DNA of 57,308 nucleotides, taken from assembly GCF_024494465.1 (NCBI RefSeq), contig NZ_JAETXM010000022.1, positions 1 to 57,308 of the forward strand, written 5' to 3'. How positions within the stretch are numbered: the stretch's first letter is position 1; each line of letters opens with the position of its first letter. This document shows positions 26,077 to 35,795 of the stretch, piece after piece. The notes beneath the pieces are model-generated. The model was not told the origin of the DNA. It saw only the letters and a program-made list of their open reading frames with translations, and did no database searches. Origin of the DNA: Bacillus sp. V3B. GTDB taxonomy: Bacteria > Bacillota > Bacilli > Bacillales > Cytobacillaceae. Made by a program: the position numbers and the translations under genes.

Positions 26077-27351
26077 TTATTCGTTTCGTGAAGAGTGGTT
26101 TAAGACTATCTGGCTTCCTTTTCTTAAAAAATAGTAGGCGATGAAAAAGCTTAAGGCTGCACCATAAAAAAGAGCAGGGTGGGAAAATAAATCCATGAGT
26201 AGTCCCATGATACTTGGAGCGATGATGGCAGAAGCCATCGAGAATAAATAATATAGTCCAGTAAAAAAACCAATTTTATTTTTACCACCTAAATCAGCAA
26301 CTAAAGGATATGCTTGAACATTAACGAGTGCCCAAGTAAAGCCGCCGATAAATAGAGTTACCTGTAATAAGACGATTTGGCTTATGCTAGGAAATAAAGA
26401 ACTAATAAATGGAAGAAATGGGATGCTGATAAAGATAAGAGGTTGACAGATTAATCCAACCAGCATGAGTGGGACTTTGCCCCACCTGCTGCCGAATAAT
26501 CCGGCTGGGATAGAAAAGAGAACAAAGGATAAGCTGAAAAAGCCAAGGGTAAAGCCTGCTGTGCTTTCTGCCATGTTTAAATGTTCAACAGCATATACTG
26601 TAAATAGGGCTTCAACTCCGGTATAACCAATAAAATAGAGGAAAATAGCGATTAGAATAAAGAGTTTTCCCCTAAATTCAACTTTGATTAGTTCGCTAAA
26701 GCCTTGCAATAATGAGTGAGAGGCTTTGACCTCATCTAATTCATTGTTAGAATTTTCGGTATAAGGTGGATGATGATCAACTGTGAAGAAGAGTAGAATA
26801 AAGGTAAGTAGAAGCAAACAGCCTGCAACTAAAAAAGGGTATGTTCGATCGATCCCATATAAGGTAGATAATCCGAATAAGGCGATGATGGCACCGATAC
26901 CACCCATGAAATTGATGACTCCATTAGCTGTTGATCTTTTATCAGTAGGGGTATGGTCGGGCATTAATGCAATGACAGGGGCTCTAAATATGGTCATTGC
27001 TAGTAAGAAGATGATATCAACTAGGATCAGTATCCAAAATGTAGCGGCAGCACCGTAAGGGATTAAGATATAGAAAAGAGCGGCGATGGGCATCCCAATC
27101 ACAATGAAAGGAAGTCTGTTACCTATTCGAGTATCCACTTTATCTGACCAGGCACCAATTATGGGAATCAAAAGAACGGCAAGTAAGTTGTCTAGACCCA
27201 TAATTGCTCCACGGATGGCCTTGCTTTCAATATATTCTCCAAGAATGAGTGGCATATAAGCGTTATAGAACGTCCAAACAAGCATTAAAGTTAAAAATCC
27301 ACTTCCGATGACAAAAATCTTAGTGTAAGAAAAAGGTTTTTTCTGTCTCAA
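26077..27351 (-). CDS. MFS transporter (SLC45/sugar-cation symporter-like)
   Basis: Twelve-segment major facilitator protein of 424 residues. Loop 2-3 carries GAWSDKVDTRIGNRLPFI and the middle has FRAPVIALMPDHTPTDKRST-type sequence, which resembles SLC45/GPH-like sucrose or glycoside carriers rather than drug exporters. The substrate cannot be told. It stands alone, convergent with the synthase gene. Confidence 0.82.
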   Translation of the reverse strand: MRQKKPFSYTKIFVIGSGFLTLMLVWTFYNAYMPLILGEYIESKAIRGAIMGLDNLLAVLLIPIIGAWSDKVDTRIGNRLPFIVIGMPIAALFYILIPYGAAATFWILILVDIIFLLAMTIFRAPVIALMPDHTPTDKRSTANGVINFMGGIGAIIALFGLSTLYGIDRTYPFLVAGCLLLLTFILLFFTVDHHPPYTENSNNELDEVKASHSLLQGFSELIKVEFRGKLFILIAIFLYFIGYTGVEALFTVYAVEHLNMAESTAGFTLGFFSLSFVLFSIPAGLFGSRWGKVPLMLVGLICQPLIFISIPFLPFISSLFPSISQIVLLQVTLFIGGFTWALVNVQAYPLVADLGGKNKIGFFTGLYYLFSMASAIIAPSIMGLLMDLFSHPALFYGAALSFFIAYYFLRKGSQIVLNHSSRNE

Positions 27352-27520
27352 CCCAATGACCTCCGTCTATTTTTATCCACATCCATGACAGTACTTTGTA
27401 TTTAAAAGTAAATGCCTTCAATTCACTGATCAATACGTATAAGTATATTAATAGTAAGTAGGTGTTATGTTATGTTTAACATGGAAATATAAAAGAGTGA
27501 AAAAATGGATAAGTATCATG

Positions 27521-27562
27521 AAAAAGCCGATCAAATTCTGCGTTTACAGTAATTGATCGGCT
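27521..27562 (-). terminator. orphan minus-strand hairpin
   Basis: AGCCGATCAA and TTGATCGGCT (27525-27534, 27553-27562) form a perfect stem. On the minus strand it is followed by TTTTT, so it is a terminator in that direction, yet no minus-strand gene lies upstream of it. It may be the trace of a lost gene between the MFS and mscS genes. The rest of 27352-27689 shows nothing. Confidence 0.5.
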
Positions 27563-27689
27563 GTCAGAAGAAAGAATTAGCTCTTGTTAACCAAAAAGAC
27601 GGAAAATATAGAATAAATCATCTTTTAATTCTTTTTCGAGTTAATATGTTATGATAAAAAACAGACTTAATTAGAGGTGAAACAATTTT

Positions 27690-28790
27690 ATGTCGTGGGA
27701 ATTATTTTTTGCATATGAACACTTAATTGATTTAGGTATTGCTGTTGCGATTTTCCTGTTATTTTTACTCTTCAGGAAAATTTTTGCTAAGTATGTCTTT
27801 ACTCTTTTATTAAAGTTGAGTAGCAAAGCACCAACTACTTTATTTTCCTCGGTTTTTAAGGCTTATGAAAGACCGATTCAATGGTTATTTATTATTATAG
27901 GCTTTTATGTTGCGGTAAGATACTATCCTTTATTAAACCATAGTAATACTCTGTTTTTAGATATTTTAAGATCAGGTGTGATTATCGTTATTAGTTCGGG
28001 GCTATACAATCTTTCGGCTTCTTCCTCAGCCATTTTTGCAAAACTGAATGATAAGTACAGCTTAGAAATTGATGCTATTTTGCTTCCATTTTTATCAAAG
28101 GTATTGCGGGTGGTTATTGTAGCTATTGCAATCAGTGTGATTGCTCAAGAGTTTGGTTATAATGTGAGCAGTCTTGTTGCCGGTTTAGGGATAGGTGGAC
28201 TTGCTGTTTCTCTCGCTGCAAAGGATGCTTTAGCTAATTTGTTTGGTGGATTTGTGATTATTACCGAAAAACCATTTTCTATTGGAGAGTGGATTAAGAC
28301 ATCAGCTGTGGAAGGTACAGTTGAAGAAATTACCTTTCGAAGTACGAGAATCCGTACTTTTGCGGATGCCATTGTTACGGTACCGAATGCAACACTTGCA
28401 AATGATTCCATTACAAACTGGAGTAAAATGGGGAAAAGGCAAATTACATTCAATTTGAAAGTAACCTATGATACACCTAGAGATAAATTGGAGAATGTTG
28501 TAAGAGAGATTAAGGATAAAGTGAAAAATCATCCGGGTATCCATCCAGAGACGATCTTCGTTACATTTGATCAATATCAGGAAAATGGGTATGGAATTTT
28601 CTTGTATTTCTTTACAAATACAACGGCTTGGGGAGAATTTCTAAGTATAAAAGAAGAAATTAATTTTAAAATCGTGGATATCCTTGAACAAGAAGGAGTT
28701 TCACTGGCCATTCCAAGTAGAAAGTTGTATGTTGATCAGGAAAATGATGTGCAATTGAAAAAAGATGTTTTAGGAAGACAAGAAGCTTAA
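27690..28790 (+). CDS. mechanosensitive ion channel, MscS family
   Basis: Channel of 366 residues that opens on membrane tension to relieve osmotic downshock. Four to five N-terminal membrane segments are followed by the MscS pore helix and beta domain (SLVAGLGIGGLAVSLAAKD, then NLFGGFVIITEKPFSIGEWI, VTVPNATLANDSITNWSK) and a C-terminal alpha/beta region. The ATG follows GAGGTGAAACAATTTT. Monocistronic with a strong terminator. Confidence 0.9.
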   Translation: MSWELFFAYEHLIDLGIAVAIFLLFLLFRKIFAKYVFTLLLKLSSKAPTTLFSSVFKAYERPIQWLFIIIGFYVAVRYYPLLNHSNTLFLDILRSGVIIVISSGLYNLSASSSAIFAKLNDKYSLEIDAILLPFLSKVLRVVIVAIAISVIAQEFGYNVSSLVAGLGIGGLAVSLAAKDALANLFGGFVIITEKPFSIGEWIKTSAVEGTVEEITFRSTRIRTFADAIVTVPNATLANDSITNWSKMGKRQITFNLKVTYDTPRDKLENVVREIKDKVKNHPGIHPETIFVTFDQYQENGYGIFLYFFTNTTAWGEFLSIKEEINFKIVDILEQEGVSLAIPSRKLYVDQENDVQLKKDVLGRQEA

Positions 28791-28828
28791 AAGGATCACA
28801 CAAATATTCTCTATAAGAAATCAGGATA

Positions 28829-28866
28829 ACACCTCTTTAGATTTTATATCTAAGAGGTGTTTTTTG
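28829..28866 (+). terminator. intrinsic terminator of mscS
   Basis: AACACCTCTTTAGAT and ATCTAAGAGGTGTT form a near-perfect stem followed by TTTTTT. From 28867 to 29211 I see no gene, only an AT-rich stretch with small stems ahead of pdxS. Confidence 0.9.
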
Positions 28867-29211
28867 GTTTGTGGTGACAAATACTAATTGTGATTCAGTG
28901 AAAATAAAGGTGACTAATTGGTGAAAAATAATGATTTAAGAGGCTTCTTTAAACCAAAAAACCAATTTGCTATGTAATATTAAGAATGGATTGGTTGACT
29001 ACCTTTACTGATTTTAATGTGCTTTTAATAGAAAGAGCATTTTTCATGCTATGAGTAATCGAGAGGCTGGTTCAGGAAGTGAACAAATTTCTATAGATTA
29101 GAAATATGGACTGATTTTTTTAAAAAATATGGATGTAGAGAAAAATCCATAACCTTGTTATATTCATTTTAGCCCACGAAAGTGGAAAGAGAGAATACTG
29201 GAGGAATAATC

Positions 29212-30093
29212 ATGCAAACAGGTACAGATCGTGTAAAAAGAGGAATGGCAGAAATGCAAAAAGGCGGCGTCATTATGGATGTCGTGAATGCAGAGCAAGC
29301 AAAAATCGCAGAGGAAGCTGGCGCAGTTGCGGTTATGGCATTAGAACGTGTTCCATCTGATATTCGTGCTGCTGGCGGTGTAGCAAGAATGGCTGACATT
29401 TCCATCGTTGAAGAGGTTATGAATGCCGTAAGTATTCCAGTGATGGCAAAAGCAAGAATTGGTCATATTGTTGAAGCGCGAGTATTAGAGTCGCTTGGCG
29501 TTGATTATATTGATGAAAGTGAAGTTTTAACACCTGCTGACGAAGAATATCATTTAAATAAAAGAGATTTTACAGTTCCATTTGTATGTGGTTGTCGTGA
29601 TTTAGGAGAAGCTACTCGTCGTATCGGAGAAGGAGCTTCTATGTTACGTACTAAAGGAGAGCCAGGTACAGGAAATATTGTTGAAGCAGTAAGACATATG
29701 CGCCAAGTTAATGCTCAAGTTCGCAAAGTTGTAAATATGAACGCAGATGAACTAATGACTGAAGCAAAACTACTTGGAGCACCATATGAATTGTTACTTC
29801 AAATTAAAGAGCTAGGCAAACTTCCAGTTGTTAATTTCGCTGCAGGTGGGGTTGCTACTCCTGCTGATGCAGCATTAATGATGCAACTAGGTGCAGACGG
29901 TGTGTTTGTTGGTTCTGGTATTTTCAAATCAGAAAATCCAGCTAAATTTGCGAAAGCAATTGTTGAAGCGACTACTCATTATCAAGATTATGAGTTAATT
30001 GCACAGCTTTCAAAAGGTCTTGGGTCAGCAATGAAAGGGATCGAGATTTCAACACTTGCACCGGCAGAACGTATGCAAGAACGCGGATGGTAA
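29212..30093 (+). CDS. pdxS: pyridoxal 5-phosphate synthase subunit PdxS
   Basis: Synthase subunit that builds pyridoxal 5-phosphate from ribose 5-phosphate, glyceraldehyde 3-phosphate and ammonia supplied by PdxT. The (beta/alpha)8 protein has 293 residues and begins [20 protein letters not shown]. The Schiff-base lysine is Lys80 in [11 protein letters not shown] use the ATG at 29212 behind ACTGGAGGAATAATC; an in-frame ATG at 29182 lies upstream of this site. pdxT follows after 12 bases. Confidence 0.96.
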   Translation: MQTGTDRVKRGMAEMQKGGVIMDVVNAEQAKIAEEAGAVAVMALERVPSDIRAAGGVARMADISIVEEVMNAVSIPVMAKARIGHIVEARVLESLGVDYIDESEVLTPADEEYHLNKRDFTVPFVCGCRDLGEATRRIGEGASMLRTKGEPGTGNIVEAVRHMRQVNAQVRKVVNMNADELMTEAKLLGAPYELLLQIKELGKLPVVNFAAGGVATPADAALMMQLGADGVFVGSGIFKSENPAKFAKAIVEATTHYQDYELIAQLSKGLGSAMKGIEISTLAPAERMQERGW

Positions 30094-30105
30094 GGAGTTT
30101 TTTAC

Positions 30106-30696
30106 ATGATAAAAGTTGGGGTACTAGGACTACAGGGAGCTGTTAGAGAGCATGTACGATCTGTGGAAGCTTGTGGAGCGGAAGCAGTTATTGTTAAAAC
30201 AGTGGAACAATTAAATGAACTTGACGGGTTAATTATCCCAGGTGGCGAAAGCACAACGATGCGTAAATTGATTGATAAATATGGGTTTATGGAGCCTTTA
30301 AAGGAGTTTGCCAGTAAAGGAAAGCCGATGTTTGGGACTTGTGCTGGTTTGATCCTATTAGCAAAAGAATTGGTTGATTACCCAGAGCCGCATCTTGGAT
30401 CATTAGATGTGACAGTTGAGCGGAATTCTTTTGGACGGCAAAAAGAAAGCTTTGAAGCGGAGTTGTCGATTCAAGGGTTGGATGAACCATTTGTGGGCGT
30501 GTTTATTCGTGCCCCCCATATTGTTAAATCAGGAGAGAACGTTGAAATTCTCGCGGAGCATGATGGACGGATTGTTGCTGCTCGTGAAGGACAGTTTCTT
30601 GGTTGCTCATTTCATCCAGAGTTAACAGATGACCATCGTTTTACTGAACTGTTTATTAAAATGGTGAGAGAGTCTGTTGAGGTTAAAGTAGGATAA
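30106..30696 (+). CDS. pdxT: pyridoxal 5-phosphate synthase glutaminase PdxT
   Basis: Glutaminase partner that feeds ammonia to PdxS. The 196 residues include GGEST (47-51), the nucleophile Cys79 in FGTCAGL and the His/Glu pair in SFHPELTDD near 170. The ATG follows AAGGAG. In many bacilli serS follows pdxT; here a terminator does. Confidence 0.95.
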   Translation: MIKVGVLGLQGAVREHVRSVEACGAEAVIVKTVEQLNELDGLIIPGGESTTMRKLIDKYGFMEPLKEFASKGKPMFGTCAGLILLAKELVDYPEPHLGSLDVTVERNSFGRQKESFEAELSIQGLDEPFVGVFIRAPHIVKSGENVEILAEHDGRIVAAREGQFLGCSFHPELTDDHRFTELFIKMVRESVEVKVG

Positions 30697-30718
30697 AGGT
30701 TTGAATAGGTAATAGTGA

Positions 30719-30747
30719 TGAGCCCGCTTTTTAGCGGGCTTTTTATA
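30719..30747 (+). terminator. intrinsic terminator of pdxST
   Basis: AGCCCGCT and AGCGGGCT (30721-30728, 30733-30740) with a TTTT loop are followed by TTTTT. The 190 bases to the convergent regulator gene show no feature. Confidence 0.9.
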
Positions 30748-30935
30748 TTCAATTGAAGGATAAGGATTTCGTGCGAACTGGGTTTGTTCCTAGTTATCTT
30801 AAACCTTGGATCGTGCCCGAAAGTCCTGATCACAGTGAATCCGGTTGTTATTAGGCTATGATAGTGTCGGGGAAAATTGGATTATTGAGAATGCGGTCAC
30901 TAGTATATCGGCTTTTTAGTTAGAAAAAATGAATT

Positions 30936-32366
30936 TTATAATAAAACTTTGGCTAATCGACGAATTCCTTCAACAATAGAATCTGAATTAAGATGGGCGA
31001 AGCCAAGCAAAAGACCTTTTCTCTGGCTTTCTAAACAATAGGGGCTAAGTGGAAAAACACCAACACTGACCTTTAATGCGGATTGAACAGCTTGATATTC
31101 ATCAAATTCTTTGTCACTTTCTAATAATACATGGAGTCCAGATTCGGTTCCTAGTATATGGAATTTATTTGCCAACCCTGATTCAGTTAAAGCATGGATA
31201 ACTTCACGATGTCTTTTATGGTAGATGGAACGCATTCTTCTTACATGCTTAAGCAGGTCACCTGTTTCAAAAAATTGACCAAGCGTAAGTTGCTCCATAA
31301 CGGGAAGGTGGCGGCAAACAAATTCTTGTACTTTGGCCATCCTAGAGATTGCTTCTTCTGGTCCAATCACTGCGGCTAAGCGAATACCGGGAGCGAGAAG
31401 CTTTGTGAAGCTAAGTAAATATAAAATGTTGGTAGGCATTTGTGAATACAAGCTGGGCATTGGACCGCCTCTATAACGGAATTCACCATCATAATCATCT
31501 TCAATAATCCATGTTTGATTTTGTCTAGCAAATTGAATGAGTTCTTGCCTCCGATTAGCGGTCATCAAGACACCACTCGGAAATTGGTGGGAGGGTGTCG
31601 TAAAAATCATTTTTGTCTGGGGTGAAATCTTCTCTACACAAAGTCCTTGGCTATCAACTGGAATTGGTTCAATTTCCATATTGCGATAACGCATGGATGA
31701 CCAGGCGACCGGAAATCCGGGATCCTCTACAGAAACTAAATCGTTTTCCTGCAGTAAGGTTTGAGCAATGATATCCATTGTTTGCCTTGCCCCTAATGTA
31801 AGGAGGATTTGTCCGGGCTGGACGTGAATCCCTCTTTCGATGGCTAAGTAACGTGCGATCTGTTCTCGTACGGAGTACAAACCATATGGAGAACTATATC
31901 CCCAGTCCAGTAAATTTTTTTCTTTCATAGCGGTATTGGAAGCTAGGCGCCAAGACTTTTGGAAAATGGGATCAATATAAGGTACATGGAGGCGAAAATC
32001 AATTTGAGGTTTCTCATCTTGATTCAGATCAGGCCAGTGATCTACACGTTCCGTTGTTTCCTCTAAAAACGGGTTTGATGGAATGGATGGAACAGCTTGT
32101 TGAGTTTGACAGGCTGCATTGTCAGGCATAATTTGGCAAACTCGTGTACCACCTCTTCGTGATGTCGTCACGTATCCCCTAGATTGAAGTTCTTCGTAGG
32201 CAATTTGCACACTTGATCGCGATATAGAAAGCTCTTGTGCCAGCTGGCGTGTCGGGACTAATGGATCTCCGGGTGATAGCTGTCCACTCGAAATATAATC
32301 AATCACTTGATCAACAATCTGCAACCAAAGAGATCGCTTATCCTCTCTATCCAACTGAATATACAT
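30936..32366 (-). CDS. MocR-type GntR/aminotransferase regulator
   Basis: Regulator of 476 residues that fuses a GntR winged helix (about 10-75, SPGDPLVPTRQLAQELSISR) to a fold-type I aminotransferase-like domain (about 130-470). The PLP lysine lies in LSFTKLLAPGIRLA near 325. Such proteins sense PLP or an amino-PLP adduct. PdxR is the member that controls pdxST, and the convergent pdxST neighbours make this plausible. It diverges from bioY, so that operon is an alternative target. I use the ATG at 32366, preceded by AGGGAGA. Confidence 0.85.
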   Translation of the reverse strand: MYIQLDREDKRSLWLQIVDQVIDYISSGQLSPGDPLVPTRQLAQELSISRSSVQIAYEELQSRGYVTTSRRGGTRVCQIMPDNAACQTQQAVPSIPSNPFLEETTERVDHWPDLNQDEKPQIDFRLHVPYIDPIFQKSWRLASNTAMKEKNLLDWGYSSPYGLYSVREQIARYLAIERGIHVQPGQILLTLGARQTMDIIAQTLLQENDLVSVEDPGFPVAWSSMRYRNMEIEPIPVDSQGLCVEKISPQTKMIFTTPSHQFPSGVLMTANRRQELIQFARQNQTWIIEDDYDGEFRYRGGPMPSLYSQMPTNILYLLSFTKLLAPGIRLAAVIGPEEAISRMAKVQEFVCRHLPVMEQLTLGQFFETGDLLKHVRRMRSIYHKRHREVIHALTESGLANKFHILGTESGLHVLLESDKEFDEYQAVQSALKVSVGVFPLSPYCLESQRKGLLLGFAHLNSDSIVEGIRRLAKVLL

Positions 32367-32445
32367 TTGAATCAAATCTCCCTTAATATAAAAATGGAAT
32401 GTTATTATTATAATAAAATAGTTTTATTAATAAGTCTATATTTTC

Positions 32446-32505
32446 AATGTCAGGAACGGCAAAAGGAGAATACTCTCATTTTGTCCATATGAGAGAGACA
32501 ATATA
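32446..32505. repeat. degenerate REP-type repeat upstream of bioY
   Basis: Aligns with the element at 35779-35834: AATGTCAGGAACGGCAAAAG corresponds to GGTGTCAGGCACCGTAAAAA, and both continue into a second hairpin (here CTCTCAT-ttttgtcc-ATGAGAG type). The two copies bracket the bioY-ligase-thiolase operon. Confidence 0.55.
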
Positions 32506-32606
32506 GTTGTAGGGAGTAATTATCTTATTAAAGTATGCTTACGATCTCTCCAATAATCCTTTATATTTAGCAATCTTGTATTTTAATTGATTAGAAATAT
32601 TTAAAC

Positions 32607-32636
32607 TTTACAAATAAACAGGAGAGGTTTTATAAT
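32607..32636 (+). promoter_or_regulatory. SigA-type promoter of bioY
   Basis: TTTACA (32607-32612), 18 bases, TATAAT (32631-32636). Transcription would start within the BirA operator that follows, so the ATG inside TATAAT is not the translational start. Confidence 0.75.
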
Positions 32637-32639
32637 GAG

Positions 32640-32668
32640 TGTTAACTATAAAAATAAGGTGGTTAACA
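32640..32668 (+). promoter_or_regulatory. BirA operator of the bioY operon
   Basis: TGTTAAC (32640-32646), 15 bases, GTTAACA (32662-32668) match the known Bacillus BirA (biotin repressor) operator. Its position over the transcription start explains repression by biotinylated BirA when biotin is plentiful. B. subtilis yhfUTS is controlled the same way. Confidence 0.88.
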
Positions 32669-32670
32669 TA

Positions 32671-33231
32671 ATGAAGTTAAAAAAATTAATGTATGTTTCT
32701 ATGTTTGCAACTATTATGGGGGTGCTAGGGATGGTCCCTCCAATTCTTTTGGGAATTTCTCCTGTACCCATTACCTTACAATCGTTAGGAGTTATGTTAT
32801 CAGGAAGTATTCTAGGAGCCCGTTTTGGCCCCAAATATGCGGCACTTAGTCAACTTTTATTTTTATCATTAGTGATGACAGGTTTACCTCTATTGTCTGG
32901 CGGACGAGGTGGAATCGGGGTTTTTTTCAGTCCATCAGGTGGCTATCTCATTGGCTATGTTGCAGGGGCATATGTGATTGGATATTTATTTTATCGTATG
33001 AAAGAAGGATCATTTTTTAAGACTATACTTGTTAATATTGTAGGCGGTATTTTTGTTGTGTATTTATGTGGTATTCCGATTCAAGCACTGATGATGAATA
33101 TTTCTATTAGTGAAGCGATCATTCTTAGTCTCGTGTATCTACCGGGTGACTTCATGAAAGTGGCCATTGCATCTTTGCTTGCTATAAAACTGCAAAACGC
33201 TGTTCCGTTCCGAAAAGAGGTTAAAGCATAA
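32671..33231 (+). CDS. bioY: biotin transporter substrate-binding protein BioY
   Basis: S component of an ECF-type vitamin importer, 186 residues with about six membrane segments. It contains the BioY region QSLGVMLSGSILGARFGPKYA, and SPSGGYLIGYVAGAYVIGY near residue 95. The ATG at 32671 behind AAGGTGG is chosen, since the ATG at 32635 overlaps the -10 element. It is first in an operon with an acyl-CoA ligase and a thiolase, orthologous in order to B. subtilis yhfU-yhfT-yhfS. Confidence 0.92.
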   Translation: MKLKKLMYVSMFATIMGVLGMVPPILLGISPVPITLQSLGVMLSGSILGARFGPKYAALSQLLFLSLVMTGLPLLSGGRGGIGVFFSPSGGYLIGYVAGAYVIGYLFYRMKEGSFFKTILVNIVGGIFVVYLCGIPIQALMMNISISEAIILSLVYLPGDFMKVAIASLLAIKLQNAVPFRKEVKA

Positions 33232-34680
33232 ATGAGAATTACGAGTGCATACCGTACATATGCTCAAATGGACCACAATCGAACTGCGATCGTAACAGAC
33301 GAAGAAACGGTTTCCTATGGAGAATGGTATGAATTAGTACAACGAGCAGCGGCCTCTTTCTCGAAGGAAGCTGCAGTGACGAAAAGAGTTGCTCTATTCC
33401 TCCCAAATAGTCGTATGTTTTTACAACTGTTTGCTGGTGCAGGTGAGGCGGGGTGGGCAAGTATTGTCGGAGATATGAGGTGGAAGGAGCAGGAGGTCAA
33501 GGAACGGCTTCAACAAACGACTCCAGATCTTATTATTGCTGATGAAAAGATGAGAGATTTATTTGAAAAGTATCCAACAAAGGTAATTTTCACTAATGAG
33601 GTTGAGGGATGGTTAAGTTTAGAGCATAAGAGACAAGAAATAAATGATAATGTTCCTTTTTATATTGGCTTTACTTCCGGTTCCACGGGGAAACCAAAGG
33701 CGTTTGTGCGGTCCCATGTTTCATGGATAGAAAGTTTTCACTGTAATCAAGTCGATCTTGGGATGACGGACAAAGATCATGTATTAATACCAGGTTCATT
33801 TGTAAACTCGACTTTTTTATACGGCGCTTTAAGTACTCTATTTTTAGGAGGAACGATCTATGTACTAAAGAAATTTTCTCCTGTCCGTCTGATGAGTTTT
33901 TTACGAAATCATCCAATTACAGTTGTCTACGTAGTGCCAACGATGATGCAGGCATTAATAACGGAAGGTTGTTCCGATGAGCGATCAGTTGCTTTTATCT
34001 CGACAGGGGCAAAGTGGCAGCCGCGTGCAAAAGATAAAATGCATCTTCTGTTTCCAAATGCTGATTTTTATGAGTTTTATGGATCATCTGAGCTTAGTTA
34101 TGTCACCATTTTGAAAAATAACGAACAGATCGAATATGCCGATTCAGTTGGAAGAGTATTTCATAATGTTGAAATTAGTATTCGCGATGAAGAAGGACAA
34201 GAAGTAGATATTGGGGAAGAGGGAACTTTGTATGTAAAGAGTAAGATGCTTTTTGATGGATACTTAAATAATGAGAAAGAAACAAAAAGAGTATTACAGG
34301 GAGATTGGGCAACGGTTTATGATATCGCCAAAATGGATGAAGAAGGGTATGTATACATTTTGGGCCGGCAAAATGACATGATTATTTATGGAGGAATAAA
34401 TATTTATCCACAAGAAATAGAACAAATATTAAAAAAGTATGAAGGTGTCGAAGAAGTCGTTGTTTTGGGAGTCAAAGATGAGTATTGGGGAGAGAAAGTA
34501 GTGGCATGTATTAAAGGAGATGTGTCTTTATCTTCTTTGAAAAACGATTGTCTTCAAATTCTATCTTCTTATAAGATTCCACGAATCTGGAGAAAAGTGG
34601 ATCATTTCCCGTATACAACAGGTGGGAAGATTTCGCGTCAAGAAGTAAGGAAGTGGCTGGAAGATGGTGAGTTAGAATGA
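33232..34680 (+). CDS. acyl-CoA synthetase (YhfT-like)
   Basis: AMP-forming ligase of 482 residues that activates a carboxylic acid to its CoA thioester. The adenylate loop FTSGSTGKPKA is at about 143-153, the YGSSE motif near 284, and GRQNDMIIYGGINIYPQEIE near 383 marks the hinge to the C-terminal lid. The catalytic lysine is in TTGGKISR near 466. It starts directly after the bioY stop. Location in a biotin-regulated operon suggests a role in acquiring or processing a biotin precursor such as pimelate, which is inference. Confidence 0.88.
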   Translation: MRITSAYRTYAQMDHNRTAIVTDEETVSYGEWYELVQRAAASFSKEAAVTKRVALFLPNSRMFLQLFAGAGEAGWASIVGDMRWKEQEVKERLQQTTPDLIIADEKMRDLFEKYPTKVIFTNEVEGWLSLEHKRQEINDNVPFYIGFTSGSTGKPKAFVRSHVSWIESFHCNQVDLGMTDKDHVLIPGSFVNSTFLYGALSTLFLGGTIYVLKKFSPVRLMSFLRNHPITVVYVVPTMMQALITEGCSDERSVAFISTGAKWQPRAKDKMHLLFPNADFYEFYGSSELSYVTILKNNEQIEYADSVGRVFHNVEISIRDEEGQEVDIGEEGTLYVKSKMLFDGYLNNEKETKRVLQGDWATVYDIAKMDEEGYVYILGRQNDMIIYGGINIYPQEIEQILKKYEGVEEVVVLGVKDEYWGEKVVACIKGDVSLSSLKNDCLQILSSYKIPRIWRKVDHFPYTTGGKISRQEVRKWLEDGELE

Positions 34681-35795
34681 CGAGGGCTGTGATTGTGAAA
34701 GCAAAGCGAACGGTGATTGGAAAGAAAGATGGCATCTTAAAGTCGTATGCTCCTGAACAATTAGCGGCTTTTGTCATTAGAGATATCGTTCAAGATTTGC
34801 CTGAACAAATTGATGAGATTATTTTAGGAAATGCGGTAGGTCCTGGCGGCAATATCGCAAGGCTGTCAGCATTGGAGAGCGGTTTGCCTTTTTCGGTACC
34901 AGGTGTAACAATTGACCGGCAATGTGGATCGGGGTTAGAAGCGATTCGCCTTGCTTGTCATCTCATTCAAGGAGGGTCAGGTCAAATCTATATTGCGGGT
35001 GGTGTCGAAAGTACAAGCCAATCACCATACGATAAAAGAGCGCGTTTTTCTCCTGAAAGGATTGGGGACCCTGATATGGGTGTGGCTGCAGAATATGTAG
35101 CTGAAAAATATGGGATCACACGTCAGATGCAGGATGAGTATGCTCTACTTAGTTATAAACGAGCCATCGATTCATTAAATAAAGACTATTATAGTGAGGA
35201 GCTTGTCAAAATTACGGATGTGCCCTTACAAGATGAAAGTTTAAATCCCAAGCTTAATTATGAGAGAATGCTGAATCGCTTGTCTCCTTGTTTTAAGAAA
35301 AATGGGACCGTAACGTTGGGGAATTGTTGTGGCATCAATGATGGAGCAGCAGTGGTTCTTATTATGTCTGAAGAAAAAGCGAAGGAACTAGGATATCAAC
35401 CAATCATGCGCTTTGTGGATAGTGTTGTATCAGGAGTAGACCCAAACTATCCTGCCATTGGTCCAATTCCGGCTATTACGGAAATTTTGTCTAGATATTC
35501 TTTAACCATTCGGGATATCGATCTAATTGAATTGAATGAAGCATTTGCTGCAAAGGCAGTCACATGTGCAAGAGAGCTTTCTATTCCTTATGAAAAATTA
35601 AACGTAGAAGGTGGAGCCATTGCGATAGGTCATCCTTATGGCGCATCGGGAGCCATTTTAGTGACCAGATTATTTTATGAAGTACAGCGCTACAAAGCGA
35701 ACTATACCATTTCTGCGATCGGGATTGGCGGTGGAATAGGAATCGCTCTTTTATGGGAGAGTGTGATAGGAGAAATTCGGTGTCAGGCACCGTAA
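34677..35795 (+). CDS. thiolase-family protein (YhfS-like) with altered C-terminus
   Basis: Acetyl-CoA acetyltransferase relative of 372 residues overlapping the ligase by ATGA. Nucleophile Cys83 (DRQCGSGLEAI), NEAFAAK and GGAIAIGHPYGASG are intact. The usual second catalytic Cys (CxGGGxG) is replaced: the sequence reads AIGIGGGIGIALLWE. The last residues, RCQAP, are encoded by the inserted REP palindrome at 35779-35791, so the native C-terminus appears to be lost or replaced. Activity as a thiolase is therefore uncertain. Confidence 0.85.
   Translation: MTRAVIVKAKRTVIGKKDGILKSYAPEQLAAFVIRDIVQDLPEQIDEIILGNAVGPGGNIARLSALESGLPFSVPGVTIDRQCGSGLEAIRLACHLIQGGSGQIYIAGGVESTSQSPYDKRARFSPERIGDPDMGVAAEYVAEKYGITRQMQDEYALLSYKRAIDSLNKDYYSEELVKITDVPLQDESLNPKLNYERMLNRLSPCFKKNGTVTLGNCCGINDGAAVVLIMSEEKAKELGYQPIMRFVDSVVSGVDPNYPAIGPIPAITEILSRYSLTIRDIDLIELNEAFAAKAVTCARELSIPYEKLNVEGGAIAIGHPYGASGAILVTRLFYEVQRYKANYTISAIGIGGGIGIALLWESVIGEIRCQAP

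Noticed and set aside
28980-29180. Possible T-box leader before pdxS (GAGAGGCTGGTTC segment)
   Set aside because: No specifier stem, antiterminator TGG motif or terminator could be assembled; resemblance is too short.
32635-32670. Upstream ATG of bioY
   Set aside because: It is part of the -10 element and lies before the probable transcription start.
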